A stretch of 64,000 nucleotides of DNA. Source: Falsiroseomonas tokyonensis. Lineage in GTDB: Bacteria; Pseudomonadota; Alphaproteobacteria; Acetobacterales; Acetobacteraceae. The DNA lies in assembly GCF_019024325.1 (NCBI RefSeq), contig NZ_JAFNJS010000002.1, positions 434,118-498,117 on the forward strand, in the 5' to 3' direction. Shown in pieces: positions 36,507 to 45,935 of the stretch (positions are counted from its first letter, which is position 1; every line of letters begins with the position of its first letter). A program made the position numbers and the translations under genes. Under the pieces are notes generated by a model that was not told where the DNA came from, made no database searches, and saw only the letters and a list, made by a program, of their open reading frames with translations.

Positions 36507-37541
36507 GTGGATCTGCCCGTCGCGCCAAGCGCCGAAGACGCTCCGGAGGCCCTGCGCGGCGAGGATGCCCTCGCCACGCTGACCGCCCTGGTGCAGCGCG
36601 ACCTGGAGGCCTGCAACCGGCTGATCGTCGAACGGATGCAAAGCCCGGTGGCGCTGATCCCGCAGCTCGCCGCCCATATCGTGGCCGCCGGCGGCAAGCG
36701 GCTGCGGCCGCTGCTGACGCTGGCCGCGGCCCGGCTGGCCGGATACCGGGACGGGCAGCGCCATGTCGCGCTCGCCGCCTGCGTCGAGTTCATCCATACC
36801 GCGACGCTGCTGCATGACGACGTGGTGGATGAAAGCGCGCTGCGCCGCGGCCAGGCCAGCGCCAATGCGCTGTTCGGCAACAAGCCCTCCGTCCTCGTCG
36901 GCGACTTCCTGTTCGCCCGCGCCTTCCAGGTGATGGTGCAGGACGGGTCGCTGGAGGTGCTGCGCATCCTGGCGGAGGCCTCGGCCACCATCGCGGAAGG
37001 CGAGGTGCTGCAGCTGATCACCCAGAACGACACGGCGACGACCGAGGACCAGTATCTCGCGGTGATCGAGGGCAAGACCGCAGCACTTTTCGCGGCAGCC
37101 ACCGAGGTCGGCGCCATCGTCGCGGAATGCGGCCCGGCCCGGCAGGCGGCGCTGCGCGCCTATGGCCACAACCTCGGCGTCGCCTTCCAGCTGATCGACG
37201 ACGCGCTGGACTATAGCGCGGCGCAGGAGGCGCTGGGCAAGACGGTCGGCGACGACTTCCGGGAGGGCAAGATCACCCTGCCGGTGCTGCTGGCCTTCCA
37301 GCGCGGCGATGCGGCGGAGCGCGCCTTCTGGCGTCGCACGCTGGAGGAACGCGAGCAATCCGAGGACGATCTGCCGCTGGCCATCGCCCTGATGCAGAAG
37401 CACGCCGCCTTCGCCGACACGGTCGGCCGCGCGCGGCACTACGGCCAGGCGGCGCTGGATGCGCTGGAGCTGTTCCCCGATGGGGTGGAGCGCCGGGCGC
37501 TGGCCGGCATCGTGGAATTCTGCATCAGCCGGGCGCGCTGA
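36507..37541 (+). CDS. ispB: Polyprenyl diphosphate synthase (octaprenyl/decaprenyl type)
   Basis: 344 residues. Both aspartate-rich motifs are seen: TATLLHDDVVDESALRRG (first) and AFQLIDDALDYSA (second), plus GGKRLRPLLTLAAA near the N-terminus. It elongates farnesyl diphosphate by isopentenyl units to make the ubiquinone side chain. The start is GTG at 36507 (no good ATG in frame); AAGG lies upstream. It is divergent from the DUF2007/TrmN6 pair, with 157 bases between them. Its last 17 bases overlap the convergent LysR gene. Confidence 0.93.
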   Translation: MDLPVAPSAEDAPEALRGEDALATLTALVQRDLEACNRLIVERMQSPVALIPQLAAHIVAAGGKRLRPLLTLAAARLAGYRDGQRHVALAACVEFIHTATLLHDDVVDESALRRGQASANALFGNKPSVLVGDFLFARAFQVMVQDGSLEVLRILAEASATIAEGEVLQLITQNDTATTEDQYLAVIEGKTAALFAAATEVGAIVAECGPARQAALRAYGHNLGVAFQLIDDALDYSAAQEALGKTVGDDFREGKITLPVLLAFQRGDAAERAFWRRTLEEREQSEDDLPLAIALMQKHAAFADTVGRARHYGQAALDALELFPDGVERRALAGIVEFCISRAR

Positions 37542-38400
37542 GACCGACTTCCAGCGTCTCCCGCAGGATTCTTGCGAGCAGCGCGACCGCCGGCGCTGGC
37601 TCCGCGCCCTCCACCAGGGTCAGCGGCACCGCCGTCAGAGGCGGCAGGCCGGCCTCCCCTGGTGCGAGCGCCCGGACCCCGTGGCCGAGGCCGAGCGCGC
37701 TGCGCGGCGTAACGCCCAGCCCGGCCGCCACGGCGGCGCGCAGCCCCGCCAGGCTCGGGCTGCTGAAGGCGAGGCGCCAGGACATCCCGGCGGCCTCCAG
37801 CGCCGCCACGGCCGCGTTGCGGAACTGGCAAGGCGGCTCGAAGGCGACCAGAGGCACCGGCGTGCCTGCCTGCCAGCCCAGCGCGCCCTCGGCCGGCCCC
37901 AGCCAGGCGACCGGCACCTCCGCGATCGGCGCCGTCCGGTCCTGGCCACCCCAGACCAAAGCGAGGTCCAGCAGCCCGCGATCCAGCCGCTCCAGCAGCA
38001 CGCCGCTGCCCTCCGCCCGCACCTCCACCCGCAGCCGCGGATGGGCGCGGGCGAAGCGGCCCAGCATCTCGGGCAGCCAGAGCTCGGCGAAATCCTGCGG
38101 CAGGCCAAGGCGCACCCAGCCTTCCAGATCGGCGCCGCGGATCGCCGCCACCGCCTCGTCATTCAGCTCCAGCAGCCGTTTCGCGTAGCCGAGCAGAATC
38201 TCCCCCGCCTCCGTCAGCACCAGCCCGCGGCCCTGCCGGCGCAGCAGCGGTCGGCCGAACTGTGCCTCCAGCCGCCGCAACTGGCCGCTGACGGCGGATT
38301 GGGTGCGGCCGACCTGTTCGGAGGCGCGGGCGAAGGAGCCAAGCTCCAGCCCCGTGACGAAGCTGTGCAGGATGTCGAGGTCGAGTGTGATCCGGCGCAT
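37525..38400 (-). CDS. LysR family transcriptional regulator
   Basis: 291 residues. The DNA-binding domain is LDLDILHSFVTGLELGSFA, RASEQVGRTQSAVSGQLRRL and RPLLRRQGRGLVLTEAGE; the effector domain starts around residue 95 at RLGLPQDFAELWLPEMLG. It is divergent from the tautomerase gene, with two inverted repeats in the 94-base spacer. The tautomerase is the likely target. Its stop lies 17 bases inside the ispB gene. Confidence 0.9.
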   Translation of the reverse strand: MRRITLDLDILHSFVTGLELGSFARASEQVGRTQSAVSGQLRRLEAQFGRPLLRRQGRGLVLTEAGEILLGYAKRLLELNDEAVAAIRGADLEGWVRLGLPQDFAELWLPEMLGRFARAHPRLRVEVRAEGSGVLLERLDRGLLDLALVWGGQDRTAPIAEVPVAWLGPAEGALGWQAGTPVPLVAFEPPCQFRNAAVAALEAAGMSWRLAFSSPSLAGLRAAVAAGLGVTPRSALGLGHGVRALAPGEAGLPPLTAVPLTLVEGAEPAPAVALLARILRETLEVGLSAPG

Positions 38401-38419
38401 GCTTCAGTTTCCCTGAAGC
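38401..38419. promoter_or_regulatory. Inverted repeat at LysR start, candidate LysR box
   Basis: Perfect arms GCTTCAG and CTGAAGC around TTTCC, containing a T-N11-A core, directly upstream of the LysR ATG and 76 bases before the tautomerase start. A second, ten-base palindrome CGAATATTCG lies at 38436-38445. The pair of sites suggests autoregulation plus control of the divergent gene. Confidence 0.55.
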
Positions 38420-38494
38420 TTGATGCGAATTCTATCGAATATTCGGATGGATCCCCGGACGCTACCAATCCCGCATCAGAGAGGGAGTGGGGCG

Positions 38495-38875
38495 ATGCCA
38501 TTCGTGCATATCCGGACCATGGGACGGCCGCTGGCGCCGGCGGAAATCACCGAACTTCAGCTGGGCGCGACGCGGCTGATGGCGGAGGTGCTGGGCAAGA
38601 AGGCCGTGCTGACCGCCGTGGCGATCGAGCAGCTGCCGCCCGGCGCCTGGTCCGTGAACGGGGCGCCCGTGGCGCTGGCCGCGCATCTGGAGGCGACGGT
38701 GACGGCGGGTACCAACAGCGCCCCCCAAAAGGCCGCCTTCGTGGCGGCAGGGCAGGCGCTGCTGCGGCGTGTGCTCGGCCCGGCGCTGGCCGAGGTCACC
38801 TATGTCGTGCTGCGGGAGGTCCCGGCGGAGTCCTGGGGCTGGAACGGCCTGACCCAGGCGGCGCGCGCCGCCTGA
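38495..38875 (+). CDS. 4-oxalocrotonate tautomerase family protein
   Basis: 126 residues starting MPFVHIRTMG, with the conserved Pro2 expected for catalytic proline after methionine removal. A tandem-repeat design is visible: an N-terminal half (to about residue 66) and a second half with AAGQALLRRVLGPALAEVTY. It keto-enol tautomerises small dicarbonyl substrates. GAGGGAG is upstream. Divergent from LysR; substrate unknown. Confidence 0.85.
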   Translation: MPFVHIRTMGRPLAPAEITELQLGATRLMAEVLGKKAVLTAVAIEQLPPGAWSVNGAPVALAAHLEATVTAGTNSAPQKAAFVAAGQALLRRVLGPALAEVTYVVLREVPAESWGWNGLTQAARAA

Positions 38876-38903
38876 GCAACCGGGCCGGATGGCCCGGCAG
38901 GCG

Positions 38904-40310
38904 TTACACCACCGTCAGGCTTTCCCGGCGCAGTTGCACCGTCACCGCATCCAGCGCGCGCGCCGTGCGGTCCACCATCTGCTCGATCTCATCCGTCTTC
39001 ATGATCAGCGGCGGCGAGAAGGCGATGGTGTCGTTGGCCAGGCCGCGCAGGATCACGCCCTCGGCCTCGCCGGCCTTGGCGAGGCGCGGCCCGACCTTGG
39101 CGGAGGGCTCGAAGTTCTTCTTGTTGGCCTTGTCCGCCACCAGCTCGATCGCCGCGACCATCCCGATGCCGCGCACCTCACCCACCAGCGGATGGCCTTC
39201 GAACCGCTCGCGCAGCAGCTTCTGCATATGCGCGCCAGCGGTCTTCACGTGGTCGACGATGTTCAGCTCGTCGTAGATCTTCAGCGTCTCCAGCGCGACG
39301 GCAGCGGCGACGGGGTGGCCCGAATAGGTGAAGCCATGGCCCCAGGTGCCGATGGTGGCGGAGCCATCCGCCAAGCCCTGGAAGATCTTGTCGTTGATGA
39401 TGATGGCGGAGATCGGCAGGAAGGACGCCGACAGCGCCTTGGCGCAGGTGATGATGTCCGGGGTGATGTCGTAGGTCTGGCAACCCCAGTAGTTGCCGGT
39501 GCGCCCGAAGCCGCAGATCACCTCATCCGCCACGAACAGAACGTCGTACTTGCGCAGCACGGCCTGGATCTTCTCGAAATAGGTCGCGGGCGGCAGCATC
39601 ACGCCGCCGGCGCCCATCACCGGCTCGGCGAAGAAGGCCGCGACCGTCTCCGGCCCCTCGCGCAGGATGGTCTCCTCCAGCTCGGTGGCCAGGCGCGTCG
39701 CGAAATCCTCCTCGGATTCGCCGGGCTTGGCGCCGTGGTAGTGGTGCGGCGTCGAGACATGGATGATGCCGGCGATCGGCAGGTCGAACATTTTGTGGTT
39801 CGCCGGCAGGCCGGTGAGCGAGCCGCTGGCGATGGTGATGCCGTGATAGGCCTTCAGCCGGCTGATGATCTTCTTCTTCTCGGGCCGGCCGATGGCGTTG
39901 TTGTAGTACCAGACCATCTTGATGGCCGTGTCGTTCGCCTCGGACCCGCTATTGGCGTAGAAAACCTTGCTCATCGGGCAGGGGGCGCGCTCGATCAGCA
40001 TCTCGGACAGGTCGATCAGCGGCTCGTGCGATTTCGCCGTGAAGGCGTGGTAGAAGGGCAGCTTCAGCATCTGCTTGTGCGCCGCATCGGCCAGGCGCTT
40101 GCTGTCGAAGCCCAGCGAGGCACACCACAGCCCGGCCACCGCCTCGATGTATTCCTTGCCCTGGTCGTCCCACACCCGCACGCCCTCGCCGCGCGCGATC
40201 ACCAGCGGGCCGTTCACCGCATGGGCGCGGTGGTCGGTATAGGGGTGCAGCACATTGGCGATGTCGCGGGCGGCGTTGGAATTGCGGGCCGCATTGGCGG
40301 GGGGCGTCAT
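38904..40310 (-). CDS. Class III aminotransferase (omega-amino acid:pyruvate type)
   Basis: 468 residues. The PLP-lysine block is PDIITCAKALSASFLPISAI and the aspartate is in LFVADEVICGFGRTG. N-terminal VWDDQGKEYIEAVAGLWC and FYANSGSEANDTAIKMVWYY are typical. The substrate-side region contains WGHGFTYSGHPVAAAVALET. Members transaminate omega-amino acids, beta-alanine or GABA with pyruvate, and this exact donor is not assigned. It is transcribed away from the BisC gene, with 159 bases between them. Confidence 0.93.
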   Translation of the reverse strand: MTPPANAARNSNAARDIANVLHPYTDHRAHAVNGPLVIARGEGVRVWDDQGKEYIEAVAGLWCASLGFDSKRLADAAHKQMLKLPFYHAFTAKSHEPLIDLSEMLIERAPCPMSKVFYANSGSEANDTAIKMVWYYNNAIGRPEKKKIISRLKAYHGITIASGSLTGLPANHKMFDLPIAGIIHVSTPHHYHGAKPGESEEDFATRLATELEETILREGPETVAAFFAEPVMGAGGVMLPPATYFEKIQAVLRKYDVLFVADEVICGFGRTGNYWGCQTYDITPDIITCAKALSASFLPISAIIINDKIFQGLADGSATIGTWGHGFTYSGHPVAAAVALETLKIYDELNIVDHVKTAGAHMQKLLRERFEGHPLVGEVRGIGMVAAIELVADKANKKNFEPSAKVGPRLAKAGEAEGVILRGLANDTIAFSPPLIMKTDEIEQMVDRTARALDAVTVQLRRESLTVV

Positions 40311-40469
40311 GGCGCTCGTGATCCTTGGCGAGTGAGGGTCGCCGGGAAGCCTAGACCCTTTTCCAGCGCCTGTAAGCCGGGGAAGCGCGCTCGGGGTTGG
40401 TGCCCAGGGATGATGGTTGCGGGAGGCCCCGGCGGGCGGCAGATTGGGCGGCATGAGGGACCCCCGCAC

Positions 40470-42776
40470 ATGACCGAGATCAAGCCGCATTCCTCCCATT
40501 GGGGCGCCTTCCAGGCGGTGGTGCAGGATGGCCGCCTGGTCGAGGCGCGGCCCTTCGCGCGGGACCCCTTCCCGGGCACGCTGCTCGCCTCCATGCCGGG
40601 TGCCGTGCATGGGGCGGCGCGGATCGACCGGCCCTATATCCGCGCGGGCTGGCTGCGCGGCGAAAGGCGCGGCGCGACCCGCGGCGGCGACCATTTCATC
40701 CCCGTCGGCTGGGACGAGGCGATCCGCCGGGTGGCGGAGGAAACCGCGCGCATCCGCCAGGAACATGGCGCGCCGAGCATCCTCGGCGGGTCCTATGGCT
40801 GGTCCTCGGCCGGGCGCTACCACCATGCGCGGACGCAGCTGCACCGCTACCTCGGCCTCGGCGGCGGCTTCACCAGCCAGGTGACCAACTATTCCTACGG
40901 CGCCGGCATGACGCTGATGCCGCATATCCTGGGCACCAACGAGGTGATCCAGGGCCGCGTCACGGATTGGGGCAGCATCGCCCGCAACACGAAGCTGATG
41001 CTCTGCCTCGGCGGGCTGCCGCGGAAGAACGGGCTGGTGACGGCCGGCGGCGGCGGCGCGCATGAATACCTGCCGCTGATGCGCCAGGCGGCCGAGGCCG
41101 GGGTGCGCTTCGTGAACATCTCCCCCTTCCGCGGCGACACGGAGGATTTCCTCAACGCCGAATGGGTGCCGATCCGGCCCAACACCGATGCCGCGCTGAT
41201 CTTCGGCATGGCACATGTGCTGCTGGAGCGGGGGTTGCAGGACAGCGGCTTCCTGGATCGCTGCACCGTCGGCTTCGACCGCTTCCGGGACTATGTGCTG
41301 GGCGCCACGGACGGCACGCCCAAGACCCCCGAATGGGCGGCGGCGATCACCGAGGTGCCGGTGGAGACCATCCGCCGACTGGCGCTGGAAGCCGCAGGCG
41401 CGCCCACCATGTGCACCGCCACCTGGTCCATCCAGCGCGCCGAACATGGCGAGCAGCCCTGGTGGGCGCTGGTCGCCTTCGCCGCCATGCTGGGCGGCAT
41501 CGGCAAGCCGGGGCAGGGGATCGCCTTCGGCTATGGCAGCATCAACGGCATGGGCACGCCGCGGGTCGACCTGCCCAGCGTCTCGGGTCCCTCGGTCCGC
41601 AACCCCTGCGGCGCCTATATCCCCGTCTCCCGCGTCACCGAACTGCTGGAGCGGCCGGGCGAGATCCTGCAGTACAACGGCCGCGACCTGCTGCTGCCGG
41701 ATATCCGGATGATCTGGTGGGCCGGCGGCAATCCCTTCCACCACCACCAGGACCTCGGCCGGCTGCTGCGCGGCTGGAACCGGGCGGATACGGTGGTGGT
41801 GGCGGAGCCCTGGTGGACCTCCGTCGCGCGCCACGCGGATATCGTGCTGCCGGCGACCACGACGCTGGAGCGCAACGACATCGGCAGCTCCTCCCGCGAC
41901 CGCTTCGTCACGGCGATGCACCAGGCCATCGCGCCCGTGGGCCTGGCGCGGAATGACGTGGACATCATGGCCGACCTGGCCGATGCGGCCGGCTTCCGCG
42001 CCGCCTTCACCGAGCAGCGCGACGAAAGCGCCTGGCTGCAGCACATGTACGGCCGCTGGCGCCAGGCCTGCGCCAAGCACGGCGTGCTGGTACCGGATTT
42101 CGACGAGTTCTGGGCCACCGGCCATGTCGAGATCCCGCCTCCCGAGCAGGACTATGTCCAGTTCGCCGATTTCGCCGCGGACCCGGAGGCCAACCCGCTG
42201 GATACCCCCAGCGGCAAGGTGGAGATCTTCTCCGAGACCATCGCCAGCTTCGGATATGCCGAAACGCCGGGCCACCCGGTCTGGCATGAGCCGACCGAGT
42301 ATCTCGGCAGCGCCATGGCCCAAAAATTCCCGCTGCACATGCTGTCCTTCCAGCCCTCCACCCGGTTGCACGGGCAGCTCGACAGCGGGCGGGTGGCGGC
42401 GGCGGACAAGATCCAGGGGCGGGAGAAGCTGCGCATGAACCCCGCCGATGCCGCGGCGCGGGGCCTGGCGGATGGCCAGGTGGTACGCGTCTTCAACGAT
42501 CGCGGCGCGGTCGCGGCGGGGCTGGTGGTGACGCCGGATATCCGCCCCGGCGTGGTGGCGATGGCGACCGGCGCCTGGTGGAATCCGGAGCGCCCGGGCG
42601 CCACGGACAGCGCCTGCGTCCATGGCAATCCGAACGTGCTGACGCAGGACATCGGCACGTCCCGGCTCGGCCAGGGGTCGGCCGCGCAATCCTGCCTGGT
42701 GCAGATCGAGGCCTGGGAGGGGGAACTGCCGCCCGTGACGGTGCACGCCCCGCCGGCCGGCGCCTGCGCCCCCTGA
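40470..42776 (+). CDS. Molybdopterin-dependent oxidoreductase (BisC/TorA/DMSO-reductase family)
   Basis: 768 residues. The Mo-ligand serine is S113 in SYGWSSAGRYHHART. The cofactor-binding parts LMLCLGGLPRKNG, NPFHHHQDL and VARHADIVLPATTTLERNDI are typical of the DMSO reductase superfamily. The C-terminal cap is GQVVRVFNDRGAVAAGLVVT. No Tat signal is present, so it should be cytosolic, as BisC is. It may reduce methionine sulfoxide, biotin sulfoxide or another N/S-oxide; the substrate is unassigned. The ATG was chosen because it begins the recognised domain. Confidence 0.9.
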   Translation: MTEIKPHSSHWGAFQAVVQDGRLVEARPFARDPFPGTLLASMPGAVHGAARIDRPYIRAGWLRGERRGATRGGDHFIPVGWDEAIRRVAEETARIRQEHGAPSILGGSYGWSSAGRYHHARTQLHRYLGLGGGFTSQVTNYSYGAGMTLMPHILGTNEVIQGRVTDWGSIARNTKLMLCLGGLPRKNGLVTAGGGGAHEYLPLMRQAAEAGVRFVNISPFRGDTEDFLNAEWVPIRPNTDAALIFGMAHVLLERGLQDSGFLDRCTVGFDRFRDYVLGATDGTPKTPEWAAAITEVPVETIRRLALEAAGAPTMCTATWSIQRAEHGEQPWWALVAFAAMLGGIGKPGQGIAFGYGSINGMGTPRVDLPSVSGPSVRNPCGAYIPVSRVTELLERPGEILQYNGRDLLLPDIRMIWWAGGNPFHHHQDLGRLLRGWNRADTVVVAEPWWTSVARHADIVLPATTTLERNDIGSSSRDRFVTAMHQAIAPVGLARNDVDIMADLADAAGFRAAFTEQRDESAWLQHMYGRWRQACAKHGVLVPDFDEFWATGHVEIPPPEQDYVQFADFAADPEANPLDTPSGKVEIFSETIASFGYAETPGHPVWHEPTEYLGSAMAQKFPLHMLSFQPSTRLHGQLDSGRVAAADKIQGREKLRMNPADAAARGLADGQVVRVFNDRGAVAAGLVVTPDIRPGVVAMATGAWWNPERPGATDSACVHGNPNVLTQDIGTSRLGQGSAAQSCLVQIEAWEGELPPVTVHAPPAGACAP

Positions 42777-42785
42777 CCGCCAAAG

Positions 42786-42811
42786 CCCTCCCCCGCGCTT
42801 GCGGGGGAGGG
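42786..42811. terminator. Hairpin after the BisC gene
   Basis: Arms CCCTCCCCCGC and GCGGGGGAGGG close a GCTT loop, ten bases after the molybdoenzyme stop and 28 before the convergent Bug gene. Part of the recurring C/G-run hairpin family. Confidence 0.6.
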
Positions 42812-42839
42812 TTGGCTGGGGGCCTCCGGCGGCGCGCCC

Positions 42840-43814
42840 CTACTGCACCGTGATCCCTTTCGCCCGCACCACCTCGCTCCACCGCGCCAGGTCGCTTTCC
42901 ATCACCGCGGCCAGCGCCGCGCCATCGCCGGCGACCGGCGTCGCGCCCTGCTGCACGAAGCGGTCCCGCACCTCGGGGTTCTCCAGCACCTTGTTCACCT
43001 CGGCGCGGATCTGCGCGACCAGCGCCGCGTCCATCCCGCGCGGGCCGAGGAGGCCGTACCAGAAGGAATAGGTGAAGTCGTAGCCGAGCTCCTTCGCCGT
43101 CGGCACATCCGGCAAAGCGGGGATGCGCCCGCCGGTGGTGCCGATGGCGATCGCCCGCGCCCGCCCATCCCGCACCGCGCCCAGCACGGTGGGCGGCGCC
43201 GCGATCAGCAGGCCGACGCGCCCAGCCATCAGGTCCAGGAAGGCCGGCCCCATGCCGCGATAGGGCACATGCGTCAGCCGGATATTCGTGATGTCCTGCA
43301 GGTATTCCGTATAGAGATGCGGCGAGGAGCCGGAGCCCATGGAGCCGTAGAAATTCGCATCCGCCGCCTGGCCCCGCGCCGCCTCGATATAGTCGCGCAG
43401 CGTGCGGGCCGGCGCATTGCCGGGCACCACGAAGACGGTCGGGTAGTCCACCATCAGCGAGATCGGCGTGAAGTCGGTGCGCACATCGAAGCCGAGGTTC
43501 GGGTAGAGCGGCGGCGCCGTGGCCAGCGAATTGTCGGTCAGCAGCAGCGTCGTGCCGTCATTGGCCGAGCGCACGACATTGGTCCAGCCGACGATGCCGC
43601 CGCCGCCGGAGCGGTTGTCCACCACGAATTGGCCGCCGGTCTGCTCCCCCAGCCGCTGCGCCAGCAGGCGGGCGACGAAGTCGCTGGTGCCGCCGGGCGG
43701 ATAGGTGATGAGGATGCGCACCTGTCGATTGCCCGGCCAGGCGGCGGGTTGGGCGAGCGCAGGGGCCGCGGCCAGCAGCGCGGCGGCGGCACCCAGCAGG
43801 ATTCGGCGGAACAT
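42840..43814 (-). CDS. Bug family (TctC-like) tripartite tricarboxylate receptor
   Basis: 324 residues with a signal peptide (MFRRILLGAAAALLAAAPAL ... AQ). Typical stretches are RILITYPPGGTSDFVARLLA, QFVVDNRSGGGGIVGWTNVV and IRLTHVPYRGMGPAFLDLMA. Binds an organic anion in the periplasm. AAGGAGAG precedes the start. It is the last gene of the minus-strand run that includes the ABC transporter and MetE-like gene. Confidence 0.92.
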   Translation of the reverse strand: MFRRILLGAAAALLAAAPALAQPAAWPGNRQVRILITYPPGGTSDFVARLLAQRLGEQTGGQFVVDNRSGGGGIVGWTNVVRSANDGTTLLLTDNSLATAPPLYPNLGFDVRTDFTPISLMVDYPTVFVVPGNAPARTLRDYIEAARGQAADANFYGSMGSGSSPHLYTEYLQDITNIRLTHVPYRGMGPAFLDLMAGRVGLLIAAPPTVLGAVRDGRARAIAIGTTGGRIPALPDVPTAKELGYDFTYSFWYGLLGPRGMDAALVAQIRAEVNKVLENPEVRDRFVQQGATPVAGDGAALAAVMESDLARWSEVVRAKGITVQ

Positions 43815-43912
43815 GGCGTTTCTCTCCTTGGCAGGCTGGGCCGTTTGCGGCCCTGGTTCTGGTTGGGGTTTCGGGCGCGGTTTCGGGCGCCGCATGGTGC
43901 AGAGCCAGCACA

Positions 43913-45082
43913 TCAGGGGCGCAGCCTCTCGCTCGCCAGCCGCGCGCCATCCGCCATGCTGCGCAGCTTGGCCCAGACGACGTCGGCGGAGACGCGGCCG
44001 CGGCCCGCTGCGGTGTCGAAGCCGCAATCGGTGCCGGCCAGCAGGCGCTTCGGGTCGCCGAGGCTTTCCGCGATGCGTTCCAGCCGCTCCGCCACCACCT
44101 CCGGGTGCTCGACGAAATTGGTCAGGGTGTCGATAACGCCGGCGACCAGGATCTGGTCCTCGGCCAGCGGGTGCTTGCGGAACAGCCGGTGTTCATGCGC
44201 GTGGCGCGGATTGGCGAAGGGCAGCACGAAGCCGCCCACCTTGGCGTGGAGGATGGTGGGCAGGATATAGGCCAGCGGCACATCGGCATCATGCGGGCCC
44301 TCGTAATTGCCCCAGCAGACATGCAGGCGGATGCGGTGGCGCGGCAGACCCTCGATGGCGCGATTGATGGCGGTGATGACGCGCTCGCAGAAGCCGATGA
44401 AGTCGGAGAGGGGGCGGTCCTGGTAGGAGGCGTGGCGCTCCAGCGCCAGGTCCGGGCAATCCAGCTGCAGGATGAAGCCGGCATCCAGGATGGCGCGGTA
44501 TTCGCGACCCAGCGCCGTGGCCAGCGCGGCGAGATAGGCTTCCTCGGACTCGTAGTGCTGGTTCTGCACCACGGCGGCGACGATGCCGGGGGAAGGGGCG
44601 GCGAGAAACGCCTCCCGGTACTGGCCCTTCGCGGGCGCCAGGGCGTTGGAAAATTCGGCGCATTCGGCAGCCATCGCGGCCTCGCCCACATAGGTCACCT
44701 CGCCCACCGCGGCGGGCAGGTTGGCCGTCATGCTGGCGGTTTCCTTGCCGGCATTGGCGGCCTGGAGGTCGGCCTTGAATTCCGGATAGGCGTCGATGTC
44801 CTGCCAGCCTCCTCGCCGGCTTTCGCCGCCCAACCCGGTCAGGCGGTCGCGCAGATAGAGCACGAAGGATTCGCGGCCCTGCTCGCCATTGTTCGGGATG
44901 TCGATGCCAGCGGCGATCTGTTTTGGGACGATGGCGGCCACAGCCGCCTGCGCCGCGGCCGCCAGTTCCGCGGCATCCACGGCCTCGCCCCGGGCGCGGC
45001 GGGCGTGCAGGCGGGTCAGGGCGCGGGGGCGGGGCAGGCTGCCGGTATGCGTGGTCAGGATGCGATCCGCACCGATGGACAT
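43913..45082 (-). CDS. Cobalamin-independent methionine synthase-like (MetE C-terminal type) protein
   Basis: 389 residues, the single catalytic (C-terminal) barrel of MetE. Zinc ligands are visible as H and C in RIRLHVCWGNYEGPH and a late C in LLAGTDCGFDTAAG. The N-terminus is ILTTHTGSLPRPRAL, typical of the group. It may transfer a methyl or similar group to a thiol (homocysteine or coenzyme M-like), but many members have no assigned substrate. It lies between the ABC permease and the Bug gene, with gaps of 28 and 98 bases. Confidence 0.85.
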   Translation of the reverse strand: MSIGADRILTTHTGSLPRPRALTRLHARRARGEAVDAAELAAAAQAAVAAIVPKQIAAGIDIPNNGEQGRESFVLYLRDRLTGLGGESRRGGWQDIDAYPEFKADLQAANAGKETASMTANLPAAVGEVTYVGEAAMAAECAEFSNALAPAKGQYREAFLAAPSPGIVAAVVQNQHYESEEAYLAALATALGREYRAILDAGFILQLDCPDLALERHASYQDRPLSDFIGFCERVITAINRAIEGLPRHRIRLHVCWGNYEGPHDADVPLAYILPTILHAKVGGFVLPFANPRHAHEHRLFRKHPLAEDQILVAGVIDTLTNFVEHPEVVAERLERIAESLGDPKRLLAGTDCGFDTAAGRGRVSADVVWAKLRSMADGARLASERLRP

Positions 45083-45110
45083 GGACTTTTTCCCCCGATT
45101 TGGGAAAAGC

Positions 45111-45926
45111 CTATCTCCGCAGCCCATCCGCGACCAGGGTGCAGCCGGCGACGGCCATCAGGATGGCGAGCCCCGGCCAGACCGCGACCCAGGGCGCGCT
45201 GAAGACCAGGTCCTGCGCATTGGCCAGCATATTGCCCCAGCTTGCCGCGGGCGGGGCGATGCCGAGGCCGAGGAAGCTCAGCGTGCTTTCCGCCAGGATG
45301 GCGCCGGCCACCGTCAGCGCCGCGGCGATGGCGATGGGTCCGGCGATGTTCGGCAGCACATGGCGGGCGAGCACGCGGGCTTCCCCGGCACCCAAAGCGC
45401 GCGCCGCCCGCACATAGTCCCGCGCCAGCACGGACAGCGCCGCGGCACGCGCCAGCCGCGCCACGCCCACCCAGCCGAAGACAGAGAGGATGGCGACGAT
45501 CCGAAAAATGTCGGAGGCGGGCTCGCCGCGCGGCAGGCCGATGCGCCCGGTATCGGCGGCGGCCAGCACCACCAGCACCGGCAGCGCGGGCAGGGCGAGC
45601 AGCCCATCCGCCAGTCGCATCAGCACCGCATCCACCACCCCGCCGCGCCAGGCCGCCAGCAAGCCGATGGCGGTGCCGAGCAGCGTCGCCGCCAGAGCCG
45701 TCGCCACCCCCACGGCCAGCGAGACCCGCGCGCCCTGCATCAGCCGCAGCAGCACGTCGCGCCCGAGATCGTCGGTGCCGAGGGGATTCTGGGCAGAGGC
45801 GGGGGCGAAGCGGTTGAACAGATCCGGCGCGAAGGGATCGAGGCCGAGCCAGCCGGCGGCCAGCGGCGCCGACAGCCCGGCGGCGGCCAGCAGGCCGAGT
45901 AGCAGAAGGCCCAGGCGGAGCCTCAT
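45111..45926 (-). CDS. ABC transporter permease, DppC-like
   Basis: 271 residues with five to six hydrophobic segments. The N-terminal OppC-type region reads APASAQNPLGTDDLGRDVLL, and the coupling motif EAA-loop region is LGAGEARVLARHVLPNIAGP. It pairs with the DppB-like permease 50 bases upstream. The ATPase genes are not in the window. The start was placed at MRLRLGL, because the preceding residues are hairpin-derived. Confidence 0.9.
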   Translation of the reverse strand: MRLRLGLLLLGLLAAAGLSAPLAAGWLGLDPFAPDLFNRFAPASAQNPLGTDDLGRDVLLRLMQGARVSLAVGVATALAATLLGTAIGLLAAWRGGVVDAVLMRLADGLLALPALPVLVVLAAADTGRIGLPRGEPASDIFRIVAILSVFGWVGVARLARAAALSVLARDYVRAARALGAGEARVLARHVLPNIAGPIAIAAALTVAGAILAESTLSFLGLGIAPPAASWGNMLANAQDLVFSAPWVAVWPGLAILMAVAGCTLVADGLRR

Positions 45927-45935
45927 GGCTTCTCC

